This document shows positions 11,398 through 22,354 of a stretch of 64,000 nt of DNA, in pieces. A model generated the notes under the pieces. It made no database searches and was not told where the DNA came from. It worked only from the letters and a program-made list of their open reading frames with translations. Position 1 is the stretch's first letter. Every line of letters begins with the position of its first letter. The DNA is from Hypholoma sublateritium FD-334 SS-4 (taxonomy: Eukaryota; Basidiomycota; Agaricomycetes; Agaricales; Strophariaceae), in the NCBI GenBank assembly GCA_000827495.1, contig KN817527.1, positions 589,203 to 653,202 of the forward strand, written 5' to 3'. Both the position numbers and the translations under genes were made by a program.

Positions 11398-11431
11398 AGG
11401 ACCCCCGAATATACTGATAGAGGCTGGATAC
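11398..11431 (+). repeat. Left terminal inverted repeat
   Basis: Thirty-four bases starting AGGACCCCCGAATATACTGA. They match the reverse complement of 12182-12215 at every position. Confidence 0.92.
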
Positions 11432-12181
11432 TGACATGTCCAATTTTCGGCTTTTTGTCCAAGCGCTTTTTGGGCGATTTTTCGAGAATTTGTCCGTTTC
11501 GGCACCTATAGGCGACGGCCTTTTTCGATATCTCAGAATTTGTCCGCACTCAGGGGCTTCGAGGGATACGGCCTTTTGGGGCTTCAAAATTGCTCGGTTT
11601 TTGCGAATATGGGCTTCTTGTGACTTAATTCTCGTCTGAGTACGGTAGAGCAGGGTTACAATTACTTCAGAGCACATGTAGAATATAATGGTATACTATA
11701 TGATGTACTACAGACTCGGACTCACGACGCACTTTCGAAACGCTTTGATGGCTTCATTGATCTCTGAAATGCCCTTGTTTAACGTTGTGAGTGTAATCAT
11801 GTCAGTCGGTAAAAGGTCGATCCCACTTGCGTTCACAGTAGCCGGATGTGAGTGGAGAAGAGTGAGGATGTATAATTTATGGTTGCGAAGGTGCTTAAAG
11901 CTTTTTAGGAGTCTGATTGAAAAAGCAAAAAGTTGCATCTACGTGTTTCGAACGCAAAACTCCGAACTTACATGACATGAACATGTATGTACAAGAGCCA
12001 CTACACCAAAACACCACTTCTTGTCCCCTCGGTGTTAACAATGTATACGGCCATTTTGAGAACCAAGGAATCTGTCCCCACCAAGAGCCTGTCGGGGATA
12101 CGGCCTTTTCGCCCCAAAATCCATTTTTTGTCCAAACGGCTACGGCCGTTTGGGCCAAAATCTCAGAATTTGTCCAATTCG

Positions 12182-12215
12182 GTATCCAGCCTCTATCAGT
12201 ATATTCGGGGGTCCT
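12182..12215 (-). repeat. Right terminal inverted repeat
   Basis: Exact reverse complement of the left end. Beyond the repeat the subterminal sequences diverge apart from short shared motifs. Confidence 0.92.
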
Positions 12216-12223
12216 GCTCAGCC
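12216..12223 (+). repeat. Right 8-bp target-site duplication
   Basis: GCTCAGCC, identical to the bases preceding the left end of the element. Confidence 0.88.
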
Positions 12224-13114
12224 ACGCTCTTCATTGTCTTCCAAGGCGCAAATGTGAATATCGCGAATTGTCTAATTGTTGAAATGCCGTATGCCATCAG
12301 CCGCCATTATTTCTACCGAGAAAATGTGGTCCCGACTCCTCTCAAACCACCATACTGGCGCTCGACGACAGAAAGGTTCACGACCATATAGACACCCAAC
12401 GATAACGTCGCGCTTCCTTACCCACTCTCCCTGTCAACTGAGAGGAGGACTCGGTCTGTTCCCTCCTCTTCGGTTGAGGCGAAGTAGCTTACTCTGTGGG
12501 CCACTTGATTGATCTCAGAAGTGTCAAGGTGCGTGTATCTGCTTTCCAGACGGATTCTGATGATATGCTGACGATGTTCGCTCTATTTTCCCCCACCCGA
12601 ATCGCACGTACGTCCGGCACGCCGACCGCCGCAACCTCGCTGGCCACCATGGAATCTCTCTCCAACACATCGTTCCTCCGCGACTCTACACATGAACTCG
12701 TTGAATGACGTCGAATTCGAACACCCGACTACGACGGGCCTGACTGGGTGCGTAACATGCACAAACGACAAAATTGCACGTCGCGGCCACTTGCGCACCA
12801 CTCTTCTTCCCCATACTGCCAATTATGATTGGCTGCGTACCATGGGACCGTGTATTCCCCGATACGCCGCGAACGTGCTAATTCTGATCGTCACTGATGG
12901 TGGGATCTCTTCCATTTAATTATATGGCGCGGCGTATTGGCCCACCCCCAACTTCCTCTCTGCGACACCTCACTCCATCGGCCTATCACCCACTCACTCG
13001 ACACCGAACGCACATTCGCCAAATACAATCGCTCTTCGCTCACGGCGCCGCCACCGCACTCGACCCTGACCCGACACCTGTTCTGCTTTCTACCACTTCC
13101 ACCACCACCTCGAC
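12224..13114. other. Intergenic region upstream of the IML2-like gene
   Basis: No credible coding frame. The last 200 bp are C/T-rich in the plus strand, as is common just upstream of basidiomycete start codons, and probably contain the promoter and leader of the gene starting at 13115. Confidence 0.45.
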
Positions 13115-15810
13115 ATGGGGATAGGCTCTCTATTCGGGTTCTCCAGCGGCCCAGCAGCGAGTGAGAAAGACCCGTCATTCTTGCTTACACCCACGGAGAC
13201 CGACAGCGAGCCGGGGACTGCAAGCGCCATGAGTACCCCGAAGGAAGAGGGCGGCCTCCTCACGCCCGCCACATCAACATACCCGGACGAAACCCCGAAG
13301 ACAGCCGCCAGCACGGCCTCCTACGTGTCGCACATCACGACGCCGCCAGCCGTTGTGCAGCCGTACGGGCCCGACACGGCGTTGACGGACCTGACGTGCA
13401 TCCAATACGCCCTGCAGACGTTCTTGGAGTCGAAGATGCTCGAGTGTGAGGCGTACATGCGCGAATGCGACCCGCCGATGGAGCGCCTCTACTTTGCGAC
13501 GGGCTTCGGGCTCATCCAGTGCGTCAAGGGCCTCATGAGCTACGCGGACGAGGTGCGCGGCTGCTGTTTTCAGATGACCGCAGGTGGAAAGCTGACGACG
13601 ATGGTGCGAATGCGTAGGACCTCCTCATGGGCATCCAGCACACGAAGCAGGGGAACGCGGTGGCTGCGGCGCACCGCAAGAAGGCTGCTTTCTTAGGCTC
13701 GCGGCTCGCGGGCTACGTCGTGTCCGCAGTCCACGGCGGCCTGTCGGTGAGCTTCATCAAGAGCATGACCGATCTCGAGCGCCACGCGGAGCTGGTGTAC
13801 GCAGAGAGTCTATTTGAGAAGGCGCTGCTTGGGATCGTGTATTCGGGCGACTGGCTAGCTTTTATTAAGGAAGCGTAAGTCTTTCATCTCCTTTCTACGT
13901 GTTTATATCCCCCCACGTAATTTTGCATAATTTGTCACTGATGTTTTGCCAGATTAAACATGCGAACAACAATAGGCATCTACCGCGCGCTCGGCGCGTA
14001 CCTAGACGCGATCGACGCCGTCGCGCCGGGCGGGCATGACGACTCCGTCGATGTGCATTTCCGGAGCGGCGTCTACCTCGGCGTCGGCATGTCGAACATC
14101 ATCCTCAGCCTCATGCCCGGCAAGCTCATGGCGCTCGTCGAGCTCTTCGGGTACCACGGCGACCGCGCCAGGGGCCTTGCGCTGCTGATGAAGGCGGGCG
14201 GGTGGGTAGAAGGCGAAGAGGAGCCAAGGGTCGGCGTCGCGGAGGAGGGCGTGCGGCGCAGCATCTGCGACATGACGCTCCTCATCTTCCACCTCGTCCT
14301 CTCGAGCTTCACCTTCGACGGCGTCGACACCTCCGTCGCGGCTACCATCCTCGCGTGGAACCTGAAACGCTACCCGAACGGCGTGTTCTTCCTCTTCGGC
14401 GCGGGGCGGCTGGCGCTGATGCACTCGCGGCCCAAGGAGGCGGTGGAGTACTATACGCGCGCGATGGAGAGCCAGCAGCAGTACCGCAATCTGCACCACA
14501 TCTCGTTCTGGGAGATGGCGATCGCGCACCTTGCGCTGTGGGATGTGGATAGGAGCTTGGGGTGCTGGCGGGATCTGGAGAGGGAGGCAACGGTGTGTTT
14601 GTTATCCAAAAAATTCTCGGGGGTTGGAAAGCTGACGACATGTGTGACCAGTGGAGCAAGGCGATCTACTCGTATGGCATGGCGGTCTGCCTCCTTCATA
14701 CCGCGTCTTCCTCCGCGGACCCGTCCTCGGACGCAGCGAAGAGCGCGAAGGCAGAGGCGGGGCGCCTTATGGCGCGCGTGCCCGGCCTGCGCCAGAAGAT
14801 TGCAGGGAAGAGCATCCCAATGGAGGTACGTACGGCCCCCTCCTCTGCTCTGTATATGCATATGTAATATCATACTGATCATTAAATGACGCGCACGCCA
14901 GAAATTCGTCGCCCGCAAGGCTCGCAAGCACCAAGCGCAGGGCCGCTTATTACTCCCTGCGCTCGACCTCGCGTACATCTTCCAAGGCATCGGCCACGCA
15001 CCACGCGGCGTCATCGTACGACGCATGCTGCCAGAGGTCGACGCTGCCCTGAAACAGCTCGGCGTGTTCGACGAGGTGGTTGCTGCCGAGGGCGCTGAGA
15101 GTGCGGGCAGCAGTAAGGCTGCGAAGACGGACGAGGCTGAGTGGCGCAAGCGCGAAAGGGCGTACGCCGAGGGAGGGAAGGGGTACTGGGACGATTATTG
15201 TCTTGCTATGTTCCTGCGGGGCGTGTGCATGCGGTACGTCGCGTATCCGGTGCGTATATTATTTCATATGATACACATCCATCTCGAGAAACGCTCATGG
15301 ATTCCGTGCTGTGCGTAAATAGGACCCCGACGCAGAGCTCGATGAGGTGGACGACGCATCGACGCGCGCACTCGTCCCGCAGGCGCACGCCGCACGCGCG
15401 GCGGAGCAAGCTTTCCAGGCGGTGTTCACTCACGGGCCGAAAATCGAGCTCGATCACCATTTGGTGTATCACGCCCGTGCGTCTTTCATACCATATAACA
15501 CTGACAACGACACTGACACTTCCCCTCTGTAGACTACGAATACGGCCGCCTCCTTGCGAATCTACCCGACGCATCGATCGCGGCTTCCTTCAAAATCACT
15601 GCCTCACTGCCGACAGACGCCGCAAATGGCGATACGCACTCGCACACGCCGGCGGAACGCGCGGCCCTCGCTCAGTTCGAGCTCGTTCTGAGCGGGAAGT
15701 ACCTCGAGGTCGGCCCAAGCGGGCGGAAGGGGCGGTACAGCATGGAAAACGCGCTCGCGATGCGCACACATGCGGCGGTCGCGGTGCTGGGCAAGGGCGG
15801 CCGGCTGTAA
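13115..15810 (+). CDS. IML2-like / TTC39-family TPR protein
   Basis: Seven exons with six short introns (first at 13553-13617; others near 13875-13952, 14593-14651, 14826-14901, 15250-15323 and 15477-15533). The first 75 residues are Ser/Thr/Pro-rich and probably disordered. The rest is helical and matches the layout of IML2/DUF3808 outer-membrane proteins. Landmarks are ALQTFLESKMLECEAYMREC, GGLSVSFIKSMTDLERHAEL, SNIILSLMPGKLMALVELFG and ILAWNLKRYPNGVFFLFGAG. These are followed by TPR-like helices (AVEYYTRAMESQQQYRNLHH) and a late YLEVGPSGRKGRYSMENALA segment. In yeast IML2 links mitochondria or ER with lipid droplets and inclusion-body clearance. The assignment rests on remembered family landmarks; the exact role here is inferred. 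Confidence 0.82.
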
Positions 15811-16170
15811 CTGCGGACGACTGATATCTGTGTATTTTATTGGACAGGTTACACTGCCAAATAACTATCTACTGGTCAACGTGCTTTTCCTTCTTGTTGT
15901 ATATATGTCTGGCGCATGGATAGACGTGCATTTATATCATAATCCCAATTCCTAATCGCACGATGTGTTCCATAGGCCCGTAAATTCTCCGACGAATGTA
16001 TTGCATTGAATAGACCGACGACTTATTTCCAGACCAATGGTAATACACTATTGATAATGTGCCCAAGTAGATTCCGAACATAGCATGTCTAGTCCAAGAA
16101 ACCCATAGAAAGCAGTAGAAAAACCTCCCATGAGAGGATTCTTGTTATCTCGTGAGTAGTGTCATTTTAG

Positions 16171-16180
16171 TATATATAAG
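16171..16180 (+). promoter_or_regulatory. TATA box
   Basis: TATATATAAG lies about 60-70 bp upstream of the ATG at 16241. This is the expected spacing for a TATA-driven fungal gene with a short leader. Confidence 0.55.
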
Positions 16181-16240
16181 TAGGAAGGGCTCCTTGGATT
16201 TTACTTCCCATTTCCACGTAAACGTCACGATAAACAGCAA

Positions 16241-16615
16241 ATGTCTGCCCACATTGCCTCCTTGTATAACACACTACCCTCCGTCGAAGACGCCAATGCA
16301 GTACAATTCGACCGCATCCGAATATTCGCGGAACTAGCTGTCCTCCTCGCCGCATACGAATACAAGTACGGCGTGTGCCTGGTACACGCACACTGCCAAC
16401 TGGAGGAGGGAGAGGTGATGGTCGCGTCGGGAAACATCTCTCAGCCAGAGCGGGACGCGCATTGCTACGCGGAGCGGTGGCTGCCGTCCGGCGACGCGTA
16501 CGAGTTCACAAAAGAGCCCACTGCTGCCCCGCCCGCCGAGCTTATGAGACAATTTCGCGCAATCGTCGAAGGTATCAGCGTCCTGGGCCGGCCAACGAAC
16601 CTTCTGGAGTGGTGA
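16241..16615 (+). CDS. Small uncharacterised protein (124 aa)
   Basis: Single-exon frame with a good ATG and a TATA box just upstream. The N-terminal half is helical (FDRIRIFAELAVLLAAYEYK), followed by a GVCLVHAHCQLEEGEVMVAS segment and a HCYAERWLPSGDAYEF segment with His and Cys residues. There is no signal peptide and no recognised domain. The balanced amino-acid composition, compared with the low-complexity opposite frames, argues that it is real. It may be a lineage-specific gene. A stretch of similar coding flavour after the stop (16616-16790) is open in a different frame; I take it as non-coding. Confidence 0.6.
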   Translation: MSAHIASLYNTLPSVEDANAVQFDRIRIFAELAVLLAAYEYKYGVCLVHAHCQLEEGEVMVASGNISQPERDAHCYAERWLPSGDAYEFTKEPTAAPPAELMRQFRAIVEGISVLGRPTNLLEW

Positions 16616-17023
16616 AAGAGTGGACGGAAGGAAGGATGAACCTGACGAAGGTCGAAGCCAATCCTGACCCCAATGCTATCGAAACAGCCTGGCTTCCTGG
16701 AAAAGACCAACCTATCACCATGAATTGCACTAGACAGTGTCTTATTGATGCTCGGTACGGAACGCATCAAAAGGTCCATGGAAGGTTTTGAGCGGCGGTG
16801 CAGAAATCGTTGTTCAAAGGCGGATGTGCTCTGAATATATGTCGATGGGGCCCAATTAAACATAAGTAGTATCAGACTCAGATGCAGACATATGGACAAT
16901 TCTGATACATGTTTGTAGTAAGAAATAGTAAGAAATACATGTATGGATACATAATTCGGTCGTAATCGTTTCATGAAATACATGCACCCGATGAATGAAA
17001 GGGAACGTTGGTTGATACATAGT
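16616..17023. other. Convergent intergenic region
   Basis: Lies between the ends of the 124-residue gene and the minus-strand FHA-kinase gene. From about 16840 it is AT-rich and probably contains both transcript ends. No gene is visible. Confidence 0.5.
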
Positions 17024-19253
17024 TCATAGCCTGCGAAGTCCCTTGTTAGTGCGCTGCGAGCGCCGCACACTCTTCGGTGATTCCGGGCTCTGGTTCCGCC
17101 TCGTTCTGCGGCGAGGCGTCGTAGGGGGTACGTTAGTATCAGCATCAAGTGAAGACCCAGAACTCCCTTCTCCCTTCAGTTTCATCCGTGGATAGAAGAG
17201 TAATTTCCCCCCTGTAGCGCGTCCTTTTCCCTTGACCATCTGCATCTTCGCCTTAGCCATAGCTCGCGTCAGGGTCTGAGTATCCTCCTCGTTCTCGCGC
17301 GCAGTTTCTTCATCTGTGTCCGTGACTTTCGGATCCTCTTCCTCGAGCTGTGCAACCCCATGATACGGCTCGTAGTCCATAAGCCATGGGTGTTCAAGCG
17401 CTTCAGCCATGGATGGTCGTCGGCGTGGGTTATCGTCTAGCATGCGGTTTACGAAGTCGATCACTGAGATAATGTCGCTTATGTTCAGCGGGTTGTGGGA
17501 TACAATACACAGATCAACGTACCACTTTCGCTTGCGTTGATGTCAGTCAAGCTGTATGAGTTTCTTGTTCTAGTCTTTACTCGCGCTTCGGTATCCCTTT
17601 CAGAGATCTTCGCCGTTACGACGAAGGGCTCTTCCTTTGTCATGCTAAAAACAGATCGATAAGTAACCATACTATAGTTGTCAAGAAGAACAAACCATAA
17701 GAATACAACACCGCCGACACTAAAGCAATCCACGCGGTTATCGTAGCCTGTCTGGGTGGTACTCGAGGTGAACACCTCTGGGGCAAGGTAGACAGGCGTT
17801 CCGCAGAAGCTCTAGGAGTATATCAGCAGCGGCCTCCTGGGATTTTACAGTCAGAGAGTACTGACCCGCAACATTGTCATATGATCAACTGCCTTTGACA
17901 GCCCGAAATCGGCGACTTTGACGATGGGATAATCATGTGAAGTAAGAAGAATGTTCTGGCAGAAAAAATGAGGACTTCGTCCGACAGAAACGCAGAACTA
18001 GGAATATTTACCTCAGGCTTCAAGTCGCGATGTGTTATTCCTTCTGAATGGACATACTACAAAACAGTTCGCGCGCTATAAGAGACCGCAGATGAAAGAC
18101 AGAAATCATGCTTACTTTCATGGCGTCGCATATCTGATAAATGATGTCTTGTGTACGTCGTTCCCCTGCGTGAATGTTTGAGCATACTATTGAATGAAAT
18201 AAGAGTATATGGGCAGACCGAGGCCGTTCTCTGTTTTATTGATGTAGTCCCAAAGGTCTCCGCCGTCTACAAATTCAAGGACGAGATCTTGGAGTGATAG
18301 GCGATGAGCAACGCTTCAAACGACATGAATTCCTGATACTCACTGACGGTGCTGTCCCTCTTTTCGAAAAACGTGTCGTGAATCTGGCAAACATTTGGAT
18401 GCTTGAGGCCCTCCATGATGGCGATCTCACGGACAATCTTCTCATGCGTGGTTTTCCCGTCACCTTCTTTTGGGAACTTGGCCAAATCTACCATCTTCAC
18501 GGCAAACCATTTGCCGGTCGACCTGTGGAGAAGGCGGTAGACAGTGCCGAAAGCGCCGCGGCCCAATAGGTTACCAAGGTCGTATTTCGTAAATAGCCCT
18601 ATCGTTGCTGCGCGCGCAACGTGCCGGTAGATGTACCCTGCACGCCCACATCAAGATTTGGTCAGGCGTCAAACAAAGGGACTTTGACTTACTATAGTCG
18701 TGTTCGCCATTATGGTCCCTATGGATAACGGAGGAACCAAAAGCGACCTCGTCACGGTCGCGGAGGATGCGTGTTTGATTCCGTCCAAGCTTGGTACCGT
18801 TTATCTGTGAAAGTGCGCCAGGAAGAGGTGAGGTGCATGCCGTAAAGTAGGCGCTGAGAACATACGAAAGTCCCGTTCGTAGATAAGTCGCAAACGACGA
18901 CCCCAGAATCCCCGTCATTTCCATCCCAAGTGATAGTGCAGTGGTGCATGCCTAGTTCAAGATCAGTGCTGACATTCATATCGCCATGAATGCTGGGAGG
19001 GACATGACTCACTAATACGAGATCCATCGAAGACGATTTGATTTGAAGGGGCGCGACCGATAGTTATACACGCTTGAAGCCTCCAAAAGTCAATCTGCGG
19101 TTTGACAGGATTGCAAGGTTGAAGGTATCCCCAGAGATGTGAGTTGAGGTCTTCAGAGGTGGTGTCCATCATGTCTTCGGACTGGTGACTCGACGCAGCG
19201 CAGGTTTGCACGTCTGACTCCATGTCAGAGTCACTCGAGGAGTCCACGTTCAT
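17024..19253 (-). CDS. FHA-domain checkpoint kinase, CHK2/Cds1/Rad53 type
   Basis: Around eleven exons. The acidic N-terminus (MNVDSSSDSDMESDVQ) precedes a single FHA domain (about residues 45-125) with ITIGRAPSNQIVFDGSRIS, an MHHCTI segment and CDLSTNGTFVNGTKLG. These hold the Gly-Arg, Ser-x-x-His-like and Asn-Gly residues that bind phosphothreonine. A Ser/Thr kinase follows with LGRGAFGTVYR, FAVKM (ATP lysine), ITHRDLKPEN (catalytic loop), VADFGLSK (DFG) and CGTPVYLAPEVF. The tail is basic and Ser/Arg-rich (TPRRRTRRNQSPESPKS), probably with nuclear signals. Kinases of this layout act in the DNA-damage and replication checkpoint. The region after the APE motif is shorter and more divergent than usual (DCFSVGGVVFL where D-x-W-S-x-G is typical). 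Confidence 0.87.
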
Positions 19254-19584
19254 TTGAGTTGAGTAGAGGCTGGGTATTCGAATGTAGCTTGGATGGAGGA
19301 GGATGAGAAGTGAATGCTGCTTTTGAACGCTCGCGTTTTGTACCCCTGATTAGTGGCATACTCAGCCGAAAAGGGAACGTGCCAAGCGGCATGCCCTCCC
19401 CCCGCCTGGCAAGCACTGGCAAGCAATTGTGAAGCTCCCGCGGCCGCCCCCGGCCAGCGCCGGGCCTCGATGTTTTGTGATCGGGTGTAATAATTGGTAT
19501 GAACCATGTGCCTAACGACTACATCTAGTGTCGAAGCGTATTGTTTTCCAAAAAGGGGGTACATAAAATGATGGAGGAAAGGCG
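19254..19584. other. Intergenic region upstream of the FHA-kinase gene
   Basis: Separates the kinase start from the end of the secreted cysteine-rich protein gene on the same strand. The segment at 19415-19470 is GC-rich with a CTGGCAAGCA direct repeat (about 19407-19425). It probably contains the kinase promoter. Confidence 0.4.
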
Positions 19585-22354
19585 TCAGAAATCAGGAATA
19601 CATATCTCTTTATCCGCAGACAGAACGTAGCCCGTGTCACAGGAATCTGCACCGGTTTTTGAGATAGACGACCTATGAATTTCGACCAGGACGCACCGAT
19701 TGAACATTGACCTTGCTGACATCGCACAGAGTCGACGTTGGGAATTGCACTGCAATCCCGGCCGCCATCAGCATTCCTTTGACCCCCAAAGGAGTAAGCA
19801 ACACAACCGCCACAGGATCTGCACTCGGATAAGCAAAAGCGGCCCAAAACAACATAAAGTTCGACGTACTCGAGGTCGGCCAGAATATCGACACATTCGT
19901 AGCTGGTGCTTGTTGAGCTGTGCAAGCGCGCTTGACGCCAATTATACCCATATACTGGACACGCTTTCTGGCCTGCCCGATTGCAGACCGGCGCTTTGGC
20001 CACTTGACGGCGCGACCTCCCGCTAGTGACAGGCAGCGGGGTGGAAGATGCTAGAAATACAACCAGTTTAATTGTTTTCTGAGCATGAAGATAAACGACA
20101 TACGGCAAACGGCATTGCTCGATTGCGAAGACGATCCTGAGATGGACCAGCTACCAGGCTTGGGTGAGCATCCGGACCGTGTACTTCCAGGATTCGAGTA
20201 CGGGTATTGTCTCGAGCAGCTGTCGAGCGGTGTCAGAGATCAACGAGGCTCTAACATGGTGATAAACTTACGATTGGCACACAATACTACCGGGCTGGTC
20301 CTGTATAAAAGAGGCAGTCAGAAATAAAGCAAAGGAGAAGACGCTCATCGTCTTACACTGAACCACCCAGCGGCACAGTTACAGCAGCTGGATGCTCCTG
20401 TGATGCTGCTGAACGTCCCAGCAGGGCATTTTTGGCATGCACCCATGCCCTCCGTCGCGTAAGACCCAGGCTCGCATTTTTGAGGCTCGCCGGGAGACGT
20501 ACAGTCGCATCCTGAAGGACATGCCGAGCATGACGACGCTCCCGGACCGTTGCTTTGCTTTCCAGACGGGCACGTCTGGCACGACGACCCTCCGCCGTCG
20601 GAATACTTGCCCGTAGGACACTGTTCCGGCTGGCTACATCCTGTAGAACCAGAAGGGCATTGGTGTCCTTTGGGGCACGAAGTGCATGACCCTGCTCCGC
20701 TGGCGTCGCTATAAGTACCGCTGGGACATTGCGAACAGGAGATAGATCCTCCTGGCGAGTAGGAACCGGAAGGGCATTTCTGGGGAGTTCCACCACTGGC
20801 GCACGAATATCCAGATTTACAACTGGAACATGTCGCTGAGCCGGGGCTGCTGGACGACCCCGAAGGACACGCCTGGCAAACTGTCGAGCCGGCGCTAGCG
20901 TACGTATTGGCAGGGCAAATAGTGTTCTTTCCTCCAGAGCAGGAATAGCCTGCGAGACACGAGGTGCACGAACTGGCACCAGCCGCGCTCGAGCTGCCCG
21001 CCGCGCAACTGACACACGTATCCTTGCCACCCGGAGAGTACGTCCCAGCGGGGCAGACAATGGATGTGCCGGTATTCGTGCATGAGTACCCCGGGAGACA
21101 CTGCGTACAAGATGAGGTGCCGGCAGCGTTGGCGTAACTTCCGGATGGGCACGTCGTGCATGCTGCATCACCGGCTTTGGAATATGTCCCAGCTGGACAT
21201 TTGGACTGGCCGCCGTTAGCTGAGCACGTGTAACCAGCCGGACAAGCGGTGCACGAGGAAGAGCCAGTCGATAAGGTGAAGGTCCCGGCGGGGCATTTGG
21301 TGCATGTCGACAAGCCACCAGCCGAGTACGTTCCTACGAAACACTTCGTTTGCGTTCCTGTGGCGGAACAGGAATATCCCGCCGGGCACGTTGCGCACGA
21401 CATCGAGCCTGCCGAAGATGCATAGGTCCCGTCGGCACAGTTGGTACAGGTTGAGGCACCTGCGTGCGAATAGGTTCCAGCAGGACATTTGGTTTGGGTA
21501 CCAGTCGCCGAACAGGTGTAGCCTGCGAGACAAGTCATGCATGATGATGAACCTGGGGATGTTGCGTAGGAGCCAGCGGCGCATGGCGAGCACGTCGAAG
21601 CTCCAGCGGCAGAGAAAGTCCCAGCCGGGCATTTGGATTGGGCTCCAGTCTGAGAGCAGGAGAATCCAGCAGGACATTGAGTGCACGACGCAGCTCCAGG
21701 CAAACTATAGGTTCCTTCTGCGCAGTCTTCACACGTTGATTTTCCACCAGGCGAGCACGTCCCGGCTTTGCACTGTTCAGGGTTTCCGTTGGTAGAACAC
21801 CCATACCCTCCTGGGCAGACCGCGCAAGAGGATTGACCGGTCTCTGTAATGAAATGAGAAAGACGAAAGTGCAGGTATCATGGAAATCGTACGGTTGCAA
21901 TATGTTCCTGGTGAGCATTGGACTGGCGCGGTAGCCTTGGGGGATGGGACATAAAAGCCTGGTTCGGCGGGTGTGCAGGATAGTGCACTGGATTCTAGCC
22001 AGGTATAAGTAGATAGTCGGAAGGACGCGAGTAGCGCGTACTATTGCAGTAAGTCCCTATCTTGCACTCCGTCTGATCGGTCGCTTTGCCCGAAGGAACA
22101 TAATACCCAGCAGACGCAGGTGTACACGCCGTTGCACCAGATTCTGGAAGCGATTTGTTTCTTTAGTCTGTTCTTTCGAAGGCATAGACAACGTAGAGCG
22201 TACGATTACTATATGATCCCGCGAGACAGTCATAGCACGGTGCCGTGCCGCCGGTTTTCGAATAGGTGCCAGCAGCGCATTTAGCATTCGCAAACGAATG
22301 TGGTATCAAGGTGGTGATAACCAGTAGCGTTGAATAAAATGTTAACAGAAACAT
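19585..22354 (-). CDS. Secreted cysteine-repeat (GCC2/GCC3-type) protein with C-terminal CPL1/priA-like domain (783 aa)
   Basis: Nine exons sum to exactly 784 codons: 22354-22204, 22143-22042, 21994-21893, 21843-20357, 20300-20272, 20219-20104, 20050-19870, 19818-19697 and 19646-19585. The start MFLLTFYSTLLVITTLIPHS is a signal peptide. About 650 residues of cysteine repeats follow, each roughly 53 residues long with CPAGTYS-x-x-G-x-x-x-C-x-x-C and GYxCSATGTQTKC-like phrases. This is the ephrin-receptor/TNFR-like GCC2_GCC3 pattern. The C-terminus has PSSTPLPVTSGRSRRQ, ACPVYG, YECVDILADLESCGGCV, DCSAIPNVDSVRCQQGQC and a final SCDTGYVLSADKEICI segment. This is the CPL1/priA pattern known from basidiomycete surface proteins. 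It is probably a secreted or cell-wall protein; its ligand is unknown. An in-frame stop near 20345 that seems to end the repeats lies inside an intron. Confidence 0.85.

Larger units (their letters stand above)
11398..12215. mobile_element. Non-autonomous DNA transposon (MITE-like, 8-bp TSD class), 818 bp
   Basis: The element is bounded by perfect 34-bp terminal inverted repeats (11398-11431 and 12182-12215; outer end AGGACCCCCG) and flanked by an 8-bp duplication. Eight-bp duplications are typical of hAT and of KDZ-type elements. No transposase is encoded. Subterminal motifs are repeated: GAATTTGTCC occurs at about 11486, 11536 and 12166, and a GGGATACGGCCTTTT motif occurs near both ends (about 11563 and 12096). 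The middle (about 11700-11940) has a clean 76-codon minus-strand frame that may be captured host coding sequence. The perfect ends suggest recent movement. Confidence 0.87.

Noticed and set aside
14002..14529. Antisense 175-codon frame over the IML2-like gene
   Set aside because: GC-rich antisense shadow dominated by Arg, Val and His. The plus-strand exon is conserved in character.
20345..21703. Cysteine-repeat protein as a separate single-exon gene ending at 20345
   Set aside because: The stop lies just inside an intron with good splice sites. Splicing continues the same repeat pattern (WFS to DQPGSIVCQSC) and gives an exact in-frame total.
21304..21795. 163-codon plus-strand frame opposite the cysteine repeats
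   Set aside because: It is an antisense shadow of the repetitive coding sequence and has no independent features.
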